Source: Oscillospiraceae bacterium (GTDB lineage Bacteria; Bacillota; Clostridia; Oscillospirales; CAG-272). Taken from it: a DNA stretch of 32,080 bases. The stretch is taken from positions 67,357 to 99,436 of the forward strand of contig SVSV01000001.1 of NCBI GenBank assembly GCA_015064125.1, given 5' to 3'. The notes below the pieces were generated by a model that did no database searches, was not told the origin of the DNA, and worked only from the letters and a program-made list of their open reading frames with translations. Of the stretch, positions 8,670 to 18,166 are shown piece after piece. The translations under genes were made by a program, and so were the position numbers. Numbering within the stretch: position 1 is the stretch's first letter; every line of letters starts with the position of its first letter.

Positions 8670-9878
8670 ATGTTTTTCTTCAGCACCATTCGCATGAGCT
8701 TTTCCAACCTGCGCGCCAATGCTATGCGTACGTTTTTAACCATGCTTGGCGTGATTATCGGCATCACCTCTATTATCGCACTTCTTACCATCGGCAGGGG
8801 CGTGACTGACTCGGTCATCGACCAGCTGGCAGGCCTTGGCGGCAACCGTGCCACCGTGTCGCTTGAAAACACCACGGTAAAGGCAGGCTTTACCGACGAG
8901 GAGATGGCACGCTTTGCTGCCCTTGAGGGTGTTGACGGCGTTGCACCCCAGCTTTCGGCCTCGCGCGCCATTACCCTCCTGCCCGATCTCACCCAAAGCA
9001 ACTATGACGGTCCCTACACCACGCAGCGCCGTGTGATGGGCGTCAACGACTTTTATTTCTCCACCTATACCAAAAACGCAGGTCTGCTCTACGGACGCAG
9101 CATCAGCGCAGATGACGTGACACATCGCACAAGCGTTTGCGTGCTCGGCTACGACTTCTGGCAACGTCACTACGGCAACTATGCGCCCATCGGTGAGGTG
9201 CTGATGATCAACAACGCACCCTGCACCATCGTCGGCGTGATGAACAAGCTGGTTGGCATCGACGTATCGGGCAACAATGCAGTCATCGTGCCCTACACCA
9301 CCGCCTCTCAGACCCTTGCAATGGGCCTGCCGGGCAGCTTTGACGTTGTCATTGCATCGGGCGCGAACGCTGACGAGACGATCGAGCGTATTGAGGATCT
9401 CTGCGCTCAGCTTCTGAATTCGAGTGACAAGGATGCCTACCGCGTTGTCAACCAGGAAGAGGTGCTTGACATGGTGCTGACCATTACCGACCTTGTGCTG
9501 GGTATGCTGGCAGGCATCGCCGTCATCGCGCTGGTGGTGGGCGGTATCGGCATCATGAATATGATGCTCGTCACGGTATCCGAGCGTACTGCCGAGATCG
9601 GTCTGCGTAAGGCGCTGGGTGCGCGCCCGGCCGTCATATTACTGCAATTTCTGATAGAGGCCATGATCATCAGCTTATTTGGCGGTCTGATCGGTGTGCT
9701 GTTAGGACTCGGCGCCTCGTATATCGCCTCACTCCTTATCGGCTATACCTTCAGCTTCAATCCCGCAACAGCCGCACTTTCCCTTCTTTTCTCGCTTGCA
9801 GTCGGTGTGATTTTCGGCCTGTTACCCGCCAGACGTGCCGCAAAAATGAATCCCATCGAGGCACTGCGTGCCTCATAA
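8670..9878 (+). CDS. ABC transporter permease (MacB-like, FtsX domain)
   Basis: MRTFLTMLGVIIGITSIIAL, VGGIGIMNMMLVTVSERTAEIGLRKALGAR, GLLPARRAAKMNPIEALR. Confidence 0.95.
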   Translation: MFFFSTIRMSFSNLRANAMRTFLTMLGVIIGITSIIALLTIGRGVTDSVIDQLAGLGGNRATVSLENTTVKAGFTDEEMARFAALEGVDGVAPQLSASRAITLLPDLTQSNYDGPYTTQRRVMGVNDFYFSTYTKNAGLLYGRSISADDVTHRTSVCVLGYDFWQRHYGNYAPIGEVLMINNAPCTIVGVMNKLVGIDVSGNNAVIVPYTTASQTLAMGLPGSFDVVIASGANADETIERIEDLCAQLLNSSDKDAYRVVNQEEVLDMVLTITDLVLGMLAGIAVIALVVGGIGIMNMMLVTVSERTAEIGLRKALGARPAVILLQFLIEAMIISLFGGLIGVLLGLGASYIASLLIGYTFSFNPATAALSLLFSLAVGVIFGLLPARRAAKMNPIEALRAS

Positions 9879-9921
9879 TACACCAAGGCCGCTTCCCCTC
9901 TTTAATAGGGAGAGGCAGCCC

Positions 9922-9965
9922 AAAAAGGGTGTGCGGAGCACTGCTCCGCACACCCTTTTTTTATT
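9922..9965. terminator. Bidirectional terminator between convergent genes
   Basis: AAAAAGGGTGTGCGGAGCA-C-TGCTCCGCACACCCTTTTTTT near-perfect palindrome. Confidence 0.9.
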
Positions 9966-10788
9966 TACTTGGTACAAATCCGTCAAAAATAGGATATTGC
10001 TCTTTTGCCAGATGCAGGCGAAGCTCCTGCTCGTTTTTCACGGTGTAAACAAACGACGCAGCACCAAAGAGTGCCAGACTGCACCGCAATGCGACACGGC
10101 GCGGGTACTTCTGATCCCACGCGTGAAATTGCGGACGGCAAAGAAAGGTCAGGAGAAGCGCGGAGAGCGCGAAATTCAGCACACGTGAGCCCTTTTTCTT
10201 CTCTTTTATCAGGTTAGTGGAAAGCAGACCGCGTACCACCTCGGGGCAATTCCTTTTGAACCAACGCAAAAGAAGCGGATTAAAGCTTTCTACACACCAT
10301 TCACCCTCATAACCGTCAAGGACAGCTGCAACACGCGGACAAAGCGCCGTGTTTGCACTTTCCCCCTTCAGCTCGATCAGAAGCGGCACACGCCCCGCGA
10401 CCACCGTCAGTACCTCCTTCAAGGTCGGGATCCTTTCAGTCGTGTCGCCAAGTGTAAGATTACCAAGCTCAGCTACAGTAAGATCGGACAGCCTTTGCTC
10501 GGTCTTGCACATACGCGTGAGCGTATAGTCATGAAACACCATGACCTCGCCATCACGGGAGAGCTGCACATCAAGCTCAATGGCAAAGCCCTGCTCAGCA
10601 GCAAGGCGGAAGGCTGTAAGTGAATTTTCGGGTACGCCCTCCCCCCAAAGACCGCGGTGTGCGTAGGTGCGCAAAAAGGGCTTCATCGCCGCGCGACGGA
10701 CGCGCGGCGCGATCAAAAACAGCCACAAGGCAAGCAAAAGCAGCAAGGCCCCCGCAAGGCAAAGAAGCACGATCGTGACGGGTGACAT
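9961..10788 (-). CDS. Glycerophosphodiester phosphodiesterase family protein (membrane anchored)
   Basis: AHRGLWGEGVPENSLTAFRLAAEQGFAIELDVQLSRDGEVMVFHDYTLTRMC. Confidence 0.93.
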   Translation of the reverse strand: MSPVTIVLLCLAGALLLLLALWLFLIAPRVRRAAMKPFLRTYAHRGLWGEGVPENSLTAFRLAAEQGFAIELDVQLSRDGEVMVFHDYTLTRMCKTEQRLSDLTVAELGNLTLGDTTERIPTLKEVLTVVAGRVPLLIELKGESANTALCPRVAAVLDGYEGEWCVESFNPLLLRWFKRNCPEVVRGLLSTNLIKEKKKGSRVLNFALSALLLTFLCRPQFHAWDQKYPRRVALRCSLALFGAASFVYTVKNEQELRLHLAKEQYPIFDGFVPSK

Positions 10789-12377
10789 CAATCGGCACCT
10801 CCCACACCGTCAAGCACAGTCGCCATCGCATCGGGCTTGACGTCGCCGTGGCGCACGAAGAGCATCGTTAAGAAGGCAAGTGCTACGAATATTGCGGCAT
10901 ATGGGAAGAGCGTGCGCCAGCTGACGTAATCAAGGAATAAGCCCGACAGGATCGGGGTGATCACCTGCGCCGCCATGCTGGCCGTGTAGTAAAAGCCCGT
11001 ATATTTACCAACGTTGCCGCCGCGCGACAGCTCGACCACCATAGGATAGGAATTCACATTGATGGTGGCCCAGCCGATGCCGGCCGTGGCAAAGAGCAAG
11101 GGCATCAGGATCTGCTTCACGGCCTCGGGGCTGTCGGCACTCAGGAAAGAGGCAAAGAAGAACGAAGCACCAAGGATCACGACGCCACCAAGGATCATCT
11201 TTTTCCTGCCAAGCTTCGCAGAAAGAAGCCCTACAGGCAGATAAGCGGCAATGGCAGCACCCTGCGCGATCAGGAGCGTAGTGTTGTAATCGACGTTCAG
11301 CACCGTGCTGGCATACACCGAATATTTACTCGTAACGGCGTTATAGCCCATAAACCAGAACACGACCGAGGCAAGGATCAAAAGCAACGAGATCCTTTCA
11401 CCGCGTGTCAGCGTGCGCACGGGGGCCGACGGCTCTGTCCCCTCCTCACGGTCAAGACCGAGGCGGGCGCTCTCAGCCTCCATTTCAGCGGCCCAGCGCG
11501 GCTCGCGCACCTTGAAAAGGAAGACGGCAAGTCCCACCAGCATGATCCCTGCCACCACCGAGAAAAACACCGTGTAATTCATCAGGGCGTTTTTGGCCTT
11601 GCCCGTACCGAACACAATGCCAAGCAGCAGCACCAGAATGCCACCGGCCGTGCCCATCAGGTTGATCACAGCGTTAGCCTTGGAGCGCAGAGGCTTGATA
11701 GTAACGTCGGGCATCAACGCCACAGCGGGTGAACGGAACGTCCCCATCGCGATCAACGCGAAGAAGAGCAGCACCATAAAGACGATGAGCGACGAATGAT
11801 CGCGTGCCGTAACACCTGCGGCATAGGCCTGTCTTGCAGGCACCACGATATTGCTATAGTCGGGATTGGTCACGGCCTCCCCCTTCTCGTCAAGCACCGT
11901 CATCGGAATGTCAACAAAATCCGCACGCGATATCAGCTCCTGCAAGGGGCGCTTTTCCTGCACGATGGTATCGGCGGTAAAATCCGCAACCGAGGGATTG
12001 GCTTCCCACAGCACGTCCAGTGATGCCACGTAGGCCTCCCCTTCTGTGCCCGAAACAGCCTCGATCTTTTTCAACTGTGCGCTGTCAGCCACAGACAGCG
12101 AGACCAGCAGCACCGCCGCGCAGATCGTGCCGATCACAATAAAGGGCGTGCGGCGCCCAAAACGGCTGTTTACCTTATCGGAAATAGCACCGAAGATCGG
12201 CAGCAGCACCAGGGCAAACACGTTGTCAAGTGCCATGATCGCCCCGGACCAGGTCTGTGCCAAGCCGAATTTATCGGTCAAGATCTTCGGAACGATGGTA
12301 TCGTAAGCCTGCCAGAATGCCGTGATCAGAAAAAAGGCAAAGCCGACAAAGATCACGCGCTTATAGTTGAGCTTCAT
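10788..12377 (-). CDS. MFS transporter (SLC45/GPH-like)
   Basis: Multiple TM helices; GAISDKVNSRFGRRTPFIVIGTI motif, FRSPAVALMPDVT. Confidence 0.9.
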   Translation of the reverse strand: MKLNYKRVIFVGFAFFLITAFWQAYDTIVPKILTDKFGLAQTWSGAIMALDNVFALVLLPIFGAISDKVNSRFGRRTPFIVIGTICAAVLLVSLSVADSAQLKKIEAVSGTEGEAYVASLDVLWEANPSVADFTADTIVQEKRPLQELISRADFVDIPMTVLDEKGEAVTNPDYSNIVVPARQAYAAGVTARDHSSLIVFMVLLFFALIAMGTFRSPAVALMPDVTIKPLRSKANAVINLMGTAGGILVLLLGIVFGTGKAKNALMNYTVFFSVVAGIMLVGLAVFLFKVREPRWAAEMEAESARLGLDREEGTEPSAPVRTLTRGERISLLLILASVVFWFMGYNAVTSKYSVYASTVLNVDYNTTLLIAQGAAIAAYLPVGLLSAKLGRKKMILGGVVILGASFFFASFLSADSPEAVKQILMPLLFATAGIGWATINVNSYPMVVELSRGGNVGKYTGFYYTASMAAQVITPILSGLFLDYVSWRTLFPYAAIFVALAFLTMLFVRHGDVKPDAMATVLDGVGGAD

Positions 12378-12972
12378 AGTTCACGTTCTCCTTTTCCTTT
12401 TCTTTTAGCATCGCCCACACACGAAGCGCCGCCACCTGAGTTTTACCGTCAGGCAGATTGCCCGACATGATCTCCTCAACAAGTGCGTCAAGGGGCATGC
12501 GAAAAACCTCGAGAAATTCATCATCATCAGTTTGCTGCTCGGTAAAGGTAAGGCCCGTAGCCAGATACAAGCGGATCCGCTCGTCAAGAATGGCAGGCGA
12601 GCCGTAAAAATCACCAAGATAGGTAAGCTCTGCCGCAACAGCACCCGTTTCCTCTCTCAGCTCACGCAGTGCCGCCTTGCGTGGATCCTCCTCGGGGCTA
12701 TTCAGCTTACCTGCAGGGATCTCCACCAAAATATCGCCATACGGGTAGCGGAATTGACGCTCTAAAATAACCTCTCCCTCATCGGTCAAGGGCAGGACCG
12801 CCACGGCACCGACGTGATGCACGTATTCACGTACCGCCTCCCTGCCATTCGGCAGCTGCACCCGATCACAACGCACGTGCAGCACCACACCGTCAAATAT
12901 TGACTCGGAGCTGAGCCTTTGTTCTTCTAAATCCATACGATCGTCGACCTCACTCAGTAATTTCTCTGACAT
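12361..12972 (-). CDS. NUDIX hydrolase (ADP-ribose pyrophosphatase-like)
   Basis: Nudix box GKLNSPEEDPRKAALRELREETGAVA; EIPAGKL. Confidence 0.93.
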   Translation of the reverse strand: MSEKLLSEVDDRMDLEEQRLSSESIFDGVVLHVRCDRVQLPNGREAVREYVHHVGAVAVLPLTDEGEVILERQFRYPYGDILVEIPAGKLNSPEEDPRKAALRELREETGAVAAELTYLGDFYGSPAILDERIRLYLATGLTFTEQQTDDDEFLEVFRMPLDALVEEIMSGNLPDGKTQVAALRVWAMLKEKEKENVNYEAQL

Positions 12973-12977
12973 ATCCT

Positions 12978-13006
12978 ATTATACTCCATTCTCATATATT
13001 TGTAAA
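12978..13006 (-). promoter_or_regulatory. Promoter for the NUDIX-MFS-GlpQ operon
   Basis: Minus strand TTTACA - 17 nt - TATAAT. Confidence 0.7.
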
Positions 13007-13112
13007 CCCCGTGCGAAAAAACCGAGCGCTGATTTTTTCTTTTCTGCGGCTGCAGGCCATGCTTATCAAACCCACAAGCCCTGCGGCTACGCGCCAAAAA
13101 CGTACACATATG

Positions 13113-13145
13113 GGCAAAAAAGCCGTGTAAAACACGGCTTTTTTG
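13113..13145 (-). terminator. Terminator downstream of recX
   Basis: GCAAAAAAGCCGTGT-AAA-ACACGGCTTTTTTGC. Confidence 0.85.
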
Positions 13146-13162
13146 CTACCATTCCGGCACTT

Positions 13163-13807
13163 TTAAATTTCGGCGTTCTCTTCAAGCGCCATTTTCATCT
13201 CACGTGCAGTATAGCCGTATCGCATCAGCTTGGCAGCGAAGCGAGCGATCTCGCCATCCTCCTGCGGCAGGACCATACGGCGCTTTTTGATCAACTTTGC
13301 ACACCGTTTGGCGGCATTTTGACCTTTTAGCATGTCCTTTACCGCCTCCAACGCCGCATCATGGAAGCCCTTGGACGCCAGATCCTGCAAAATGCGCTTA
13401 TCGCCCCAGAGCTTTGCCAAACCGCTTTGTGCGACGGCCAAAGCGCTTTCTGCTTCATTAAGATACCCCTCCTGCACCAGCAGATCGGCCGCCGCATCCG
13501 CCGCCGAGGCAGACACACCGCGCACACGCATCTTCTGTATCAGCCTCATGCGTGACACGCCGCTATATGCCAGCAGGCGTAGCCCCAGCGTTACTGCCTC
13601 ACAGATATCTGCCTCGTGCAGAAATTCCGCATACGTGTCGGGAATAATCGTACCGCAAGCGGGTAAGCGCGCCTGACGTGCGGCAAAAATGCAAAGCGTT
13701 TCACGCCGCATGTTCTCCCCCTCGCCATGTGCGATATCCAGCAGCAGCCGTGCGCCGCCATCAGTGGCGCGCACGGCACACAGCGTTATTTTTTCTTTAG
13801 TTTTCAT
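13163..13807 (-). CDS. recX: Regulatory protein RecX
   Basis: [45 protein letters not shown]...; starts inside the recA 3' end (ATGAAAACTAAAG overlap). Confidence 0.85.
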   Translation of the reverse strand: MKTKEKITLCAVRATDGGARLLLDIAHGEGENMRRETLCIFAARQARLPACGTIIPDTYAEFLHEADICEAVTLGLRLLAYSGVSRMRLIQKMRVRGVSASAADAAADLLVQEGYLNEAESALAVAQSGLAKLWGDKRILQDLASKGFHDAALEAVKDMLKGQNAAKRCAKLIKKRRMVLPQEDGEIARFAAKLMRYGYTAREMKMALEENAEI

Positions 13808-14912
13808 CGTCCATCTTCAGGGCGCGAAGGTCAAAATCCTCTTCCTCCTCGTCGTCAACATCAAAGGCTTCCTCAGCGGCGCTCATCTGCTCGCTGGCAA
13901 CACGGATCTTGCTCTCGATCTCCTCAAACAGCGCCGCATCGCTTTCCAGCATCTTACGGATATTATCCTTACCCTGCCCCAAGCGCTCACCGTTGTAAGA
14001 AAACCACGAGCCGCTTTTTTGAATGACGTCAAGTGCAAGGCCGATATCCACCAGCTCGCCCGCACGGGAAATTCCCTTGCCGTAAAGAATATCAAACTCT
14101 GCCACGCGGAAGGGGGGCGCCACCTTATTCTTCACGATCTTGCATTTCACATGGTTGCCGTAGATATCGTTGCCGTTTTTCAGCTGCTCGGTCTTGCGCA
14201 CGTCAATGCGCACCGAGGCGTAGAACTTCAGTGCACGACCGCCCGTGGTGGTCTCGGGGTTGCCATACATCACGCCAACCTTTTCACGCAGCTGGTTGAT
14301 GAAAATGACCACGGCATTGCTTTTGGAAATGACAGCAGAGAGCTTACGCATGGCCTGCGACATCAGGCGCGCCTGCACGCCCACCTGGGACTGACCCATA
14401 TCGCCCTCGATCTCCTGACGGGGCACGAGCGCCGCCACCGAGTCGATCACCACTACGTCGATGGCACCCGAGCGTACCAGTGCCTCGGTAATATCAAGAG
14501 CCTCCTCACCGCAATCAGGCTGCGAAACGAGCAAATTATCAATATCAACACCCAGTGCCTTCGCGTACACAGGGTCAAGCGCATGCTCCGCATCGATAAA
14601 AGCAGCCTGCCCGCCCGTTTTTTGCACCTCTGCCACAATGTGAAGCGCGACAGTGGTCTTACCCGAGGACTCAGGACCAAAGATCTCAATGATACGTCCA
14701 CGCGGCACACCGCCAATGCCAAGCGCCATATCAAGCGACAAAGAGCCCGTGTGCACGGCCTGCACCTCCATGTGCGTATTCTCACCCAGCTTCATGATCG
14801 TGCCGGCACCAAAATCACGCTCCAATTGCTTGATCGCGGTCTCCAGCGCCTTCTTTCTCTCGTTTGCATCAACGCCCGCGGCTACAGCGGTCTTCTTCGT
14901 GCTTGCCTTCAT
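13797..14912 (-). CDS. recA: Recombinase RecA
   Basis: [74 protein letters not shown]. Confidence 0.98.
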   Translation of the reverse strand: MKASTKKTAVAAGVDANERKKALETAIKQLERDFGAGTIMKLGENTHMEVQAVHTGSLSLDMALGIGGVPRGRIIEIFGPESSGKTTVALHIVAEVQKTGGQAAFIDAEHALDPVYAKALGVDIDNLLVSQPDCGEEALDITEALVRSGAIDVVVIDSVAALVPRQEIEGDMGQSQVGVQARLMSQAMRKLSAVISKSNAVVIFINQLREKVGVMYGNPETTTGGRALKFYASVRIDVRKTEQLKNGNDIYGNHVKCKIVKNKVAPPFRVAEFDILYGKGISRAGELVDIGLALDVIQKSGSWFSYNGERLGQGKDNIRKMLESDAALFEEIESKIRVASEQMSAAEEAFDVDDEEEEDFDLRALKMDDEN

Positions 14913-14975
14913 ATCAGTTACCGTCCATTCTACAAATTTTTATCAAAGAAGGGCTTAACGCCCTCAGCTGTACTC

Positions 14976-15004
14976 ATTATACACACGTTTTAGCAAGTTG
15001 TCAA
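14976..15004 (-). promoter_or_regulatory. recA promoter
   Basis: Minus strand TTGACA - 17 nt - TATAAT. Confidence 0.8.
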
Positions 15005-15079
15005 GTGGTTTTGGGGATATTTTTCCAAAAACGGAAAAATATTTTTATTAGTCACTTTTATTAAATTGGATTAATACTT

Positions 15080-15392
15080 TTATTTTTCCCAAACAAGCAC
15101 CAACGATCCTCCCGTGCCGTCAAAGCGCACAGGCACCTGCCTCTCCATACACGCGTGCGCACGATCATATAATGTAAGCACTTTACAAATCGCCTCTCGC
15201 CAAGCATAAGCACTTGCGCACGGCTCCATTTTGGCGCTCCATTTGACGCATCGCGTGCAATGCCGCCCGCCGCAGTAATGCCGCCGCAATAACGCCCACC
15301 GCAGCAGCGCTCACTACACGTGTCATCACAGCCCGCACGAAGCCCTCGCAGATGTCGCTAACGTCGCTCCGTAAATTCCAGTTTGTTTTCAT
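15080..15392 (-). pseudogene. Small unknown gene (about 99 aa) interrupted by a frameshift
   Basis: Two adjacent frames join into one 100-codon ORF if one 13-nt repeat copy is removed at about 15223-15244; see finding. Confidence 0.4.
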
Positions 15393-15442
15393 TATTTTCC
15401 AACTTTTTATTTCATAAAATATATAATTTTCTAAAATCAAGC

Positions 15443-15482
15443 AAAAAAGAAGGGTAATTGCCGTGCAATCACCCTTCTTTTC
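15443..15482 (-). terminator. Terminator downstream of the galM-like gene
   Basis: AAAAGAAGGGT(A)ATTGC-CGT-GCAAT(C)ACCCTTCTTTT inverted repeat with A/T flanks. Confidence 0.75.
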
Positions 15483-15502
15483 TTTGTTTCCTTCAACCAA
15501 GC

Positions 15503-16372
15503 TTATTTGAAATCAATCACAATATCAGCGGCATGCGACGCTCCCGCAGGCAAGCGGAACATGTTGCACTTTTCCTCCAGCGCCACAGACCCCTCCTGCG
15601 TAGCCATGCCCCACCAGGGCTCAATGCAAATAAAGGGACCGTCGTTGTCACTCGTCCACACACCAAGGTAGGTGGCATCACCGTAAGAAACCGTCACACT
15701 GCGCGCCGCCTTGTCCGAGCAGAGCGTCACACTTTGTGCCATGCCCGTGAGGAACACGCCGTCAATGCGGAACAGATCGCGCGAAAGCCTGAAAATGCGG
15801 CTATCCTCCAAGGGGTATGCCACGCGCTTGCCGCTGTCCTGCAAGGAATCAGTAAAGATCACCGAATCAGGATAGCAGGGCTTGTCAAACTCAAGGCGCC
15901 AATCCGAGAAATCGCTCTCGCCATCAAGTGGAATATTAAATCCGGGGTGACCGCCGAAGGTCGCGGGCAACAGCTCAGTGCCCTTGTTTTCCACCGAAAG
16001 ACGGCAGCTGAGGCGCGCACCCGTGAGCGTATAAGAAATGGAAAAAACAAAATCAAAGGGATACTGCTTTTTCGTCTGCTCGTTGGCTGCCAGCACAAGC
16101 GTAAGGCTGGTATCGCTTACTTCTTTTGCTTCAAATTCGCTGGCCTGCGCAAAGCCATGGCATTCCATTTCAAAGGTCCTGCCGCCGTAGGTGTACTGAC
16201 CGTTCGGCAATCTGCCGCAGATCGGGAAAAGCCACGGTGCCGTGTCCTCCCAATACTTCTCGTCACCCTGCCACATATATTCACACCCGTCAGCGCCGAC
16301 CACCGAGGTCATCACAGCGCCAAAGCTTGAGATCTTGACGGTAAGCTTGTCATTTTTCAACACGTAGATCAT
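15503..16372 (-). CDS. Aldose 1-epimerase family protein
   Basis: LFPICGRLPNGQYTYGGRTFEMECHGFA, GHPGFNIPL, CIEPWWG. Confidence 0.9.
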   Translation of the reverse strand: MIYVLKNDKLTVKISSFGAVMTSVVGADGCEYMWQGDEKYWEDTAPWLFPICGRLPNGQYTYGGRTFEMECHGFAQASEFEAKEVSDTSLTLVLAANEQTKKQYPFDFVFSISYTLTGARLSCRLSVENKGTELLPATFGGHPGFNIPLDGESDFSDWRLEFDKPCYPDSVIFTDSLQDSGKRVAYPLEDSRIFRLSRDLFRIDGVFLTGMAQSVTLCSDKAARSVTVSYGDATYLGVWTSDNDGPFICIEPWWGMATQEGSVALEEKCNMFRLPAGASHAADIVIDFK

Positions 16373-16515
16373 AAAAATTCTCCTTTCACGCAGGCACACG
16401 CCTACGCCTGTTATCCGCATCCGACAAACACAAACACGGCTTATCGGGCGCGATCATATGTATTATAGCACATTCGCACCTCAAGTGCAATAAAATAGCA
16501 GAAAAGTTATAAATT

Positions 16516-17316
16516 TTAGCCGCGCTGTGCAAGGGGTGTTTTTCCCGTGTGCCGCTTGATCAGTCGGCTGAAATAATTGACGTCCTCAATACCGACCGAG
16601 GCCGCCACCTCACACATGCTCAGATTTGTAGTAGCAAGCAGATCAAGAGCCGCATTGATCCTGAGCTCCAGCACGTAACGCTTGGGGCTGATACCCACGG
16701 TCTCCTTGAAAACATGCGCAAAGCGTCCAACACTCAAATGACACATTGCGGCATAAAAGGCCACGTCGTGCGCCTCGCCGTAATGACGGTGCATATACCG
16801 CAGGACCTCGGCAATGCCCTCGCCGCGCGCGGCACGCATTACCTTATCTCCCCCCGCGCCGCGTGCCGCCAACGACATAAATTGCAACAGCAAGGCAGCA
16901 GTGTTTTCTGTATAATAGGGTTTTTTAAGGCAAAATTCGTCAACCATGTCGCGAAAAAGGCGTTCAAGACGCTTGTCTGCTCCCGCAAAAAACGCACGCG
17001 AAAATCCAAGGCCCCCCAGGATCTCATCTGCGGCCGTTCCCGAGAAACTCACAAAGCCCGAAACGCTACCGTCCACGGCACGAAAGACATATTCCTGTCG
17101 CTCGTGCGGACGATACAGGATCAGATGTCCTGCCTCAAGCCGCGTCACACCTCCCGGCTCGCCCACGTAGCAAGCACCGCGCAAAATATACAAAAGATGA
17201 TACTCCGGGCGCCCTTCGGGCCGCAGCACGCGTCGGTCGCGCATTGACAGATCCTGAATATTACAATTATCGATCTTCAAAAAGCGCATTGCGCTTTTTT
17301 CGCTGCTGGGCTGCAT
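16516..17316 (-). CDS. AraC-family transcriptional regulator
   Basis: N-terminal cupin-like region and C-terminal HTH: VGRFAHVFKETVGISPKRYVLELRINAALDLLATTNLSMCEVAASVGIEDVNYFSRLIKRHTGKTP. Confidence 0.93.
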   Translation of the reverse strand: MQPSSEKSAMRFLKIDNCNIQDLSMRDRRVLRPEGRPEYHLLYILRGACYVGEPGGVTRLEAGHLILYRPHERQEYVFRAVDGSVSGFVSFSGTAADEILGGLGFSRAFFAGADKRLERLFRDMVDEFCLKKPYYTENTAALLLQFMSLAARGAGGDKVMRAARGEGIAEVLRYMHRHYGEAHDVAFYAAMCHLSVGRFAHVFKETVGISPKRYVLELRINAALDLLATTNLSMCEVAASVGIEDVNYFSRLIKRHTGKTPLAQRG

Positions 17317-17550
17317 ACCATCACCTCATTTTTATTTTAACAGGCGCGCCGCTGCTTGTCAATAGCAGTTTTGTGCTATAAATCGGCAGTTTGGTGAATG
17401 GTAATGCCCGCGCTTGCGTGCTATACTTGTCTTACTTGGATCCAAGTGGGATACTGACACGTCAGATCTTACCTCGCACAGCAACACCTGCACCTTCCCT
17501 GCCGTCCGCGCCACCGCGCGCCCCGTTTCATTCTAAAAAAGAGGTTCACT

Positions 17551-18096
17551 ATGAAAATATCCTATTATCATCAAGCAAAAGAGGCCATTGCGGAGCTTTG
17601 TCGCATAGCCGACCTGCCCGCAGGCAGCATCCTTGTGATCGGCTGCTCCACGAGCGAGATCATCGGTCAGCGGATCGGCACGCATTCTGCCCCTGACGTT
17701 GCAAAAGAGGTCTTTGACGGTCTTTACGACTACGCAAGAGAAGCAGGCATATACCTTGCCGTGCAATGCTGCGAGCACCTGAACCGCGCCCTTGTCATTG
17801 AAAAAGAGGCGCTTCCCTTCGCCGATCGGGTAAACGTTGTGCCCCAGCCCAAGGCAGGCGGCTCGATGGCGACCGCCGCCTATGCCGCCTTCAAGCACCC
17901 CATCCTGGTAGAAACGATCAGGGCTGATGCAGGCCTTGATATCGGCCTTACGCTGATCGGCATGCACTTAAAAAGCGTCGCCGTGCCCGTCAGACTCGAA
18001 AGCAACCGCATCGGCAGCGCGCTTGTGGTCGCCGCACGCACACGCCCCAAATTCATCGGCGGCGCCCGTGCCGTCTACGATGACACAATACTTTGA
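17551..18096 (+). CDS. UPF0340/YwlG (TIGR01440) family protein
   Basis: GCSTSEIIGQRIGTHS, QCCEHLNRALVIE, VPQPKAGGSMATAAY. Confidence 0.85.
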   Translation: MKISYYHQAKEAIAELCRIADLPAGSILVIGCSTSEIIGQRIGTHSAPDVAKEVFDGLYDYAREAGIYLAVQCCEHLNRALVIEKEALPFADRVNVVPQPKAGGSMATAAYAAFKHPILVETIRADAGLDIGLTLIGMHLKSVAVPVRLESNRIGSALVVAARTRPKFIGGARAVYDDTIL

Positions 18097-18106
18097 TAAC
18101 ATCATA

Positions 18107-18136
18107 AAAAAGCACCGCAAACGCGGTGCTTTTTTG
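18107..18136. terminator. Bidirectional terminator between convergent genes
   Basis: AAAAAAGCACCGC-AAAC-GCGGTGCTTTTTT. Confidence 0.85.
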
Positions 18137-18166
18137 TCGCTTTTTAACGGCACGTATGCCGTTTTT

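Noticed and set aside
13689-14993. 434-aa plus-strand ORF opposite recA
   Set aside because: Antisense shadow of recA; no recognisable domain and the recA frame is unambiguous.
15017-15042. AT-rich inverted repeat ATATTTTTCC-AAAAAC-GGAAAAATAT as a functional element
   Set aside because: Could be a weak terminator of the frameshifted small gene, but the stem is mostly A/T and occurrence by chance in this AT-rich spacer is plausible.
15458-16330. 290-aa plus-strand ORF opposite the aldose epimerase gene
   Set aside because: Antisense shadow of a clearly coding frame in high-GC-third-position sequence.
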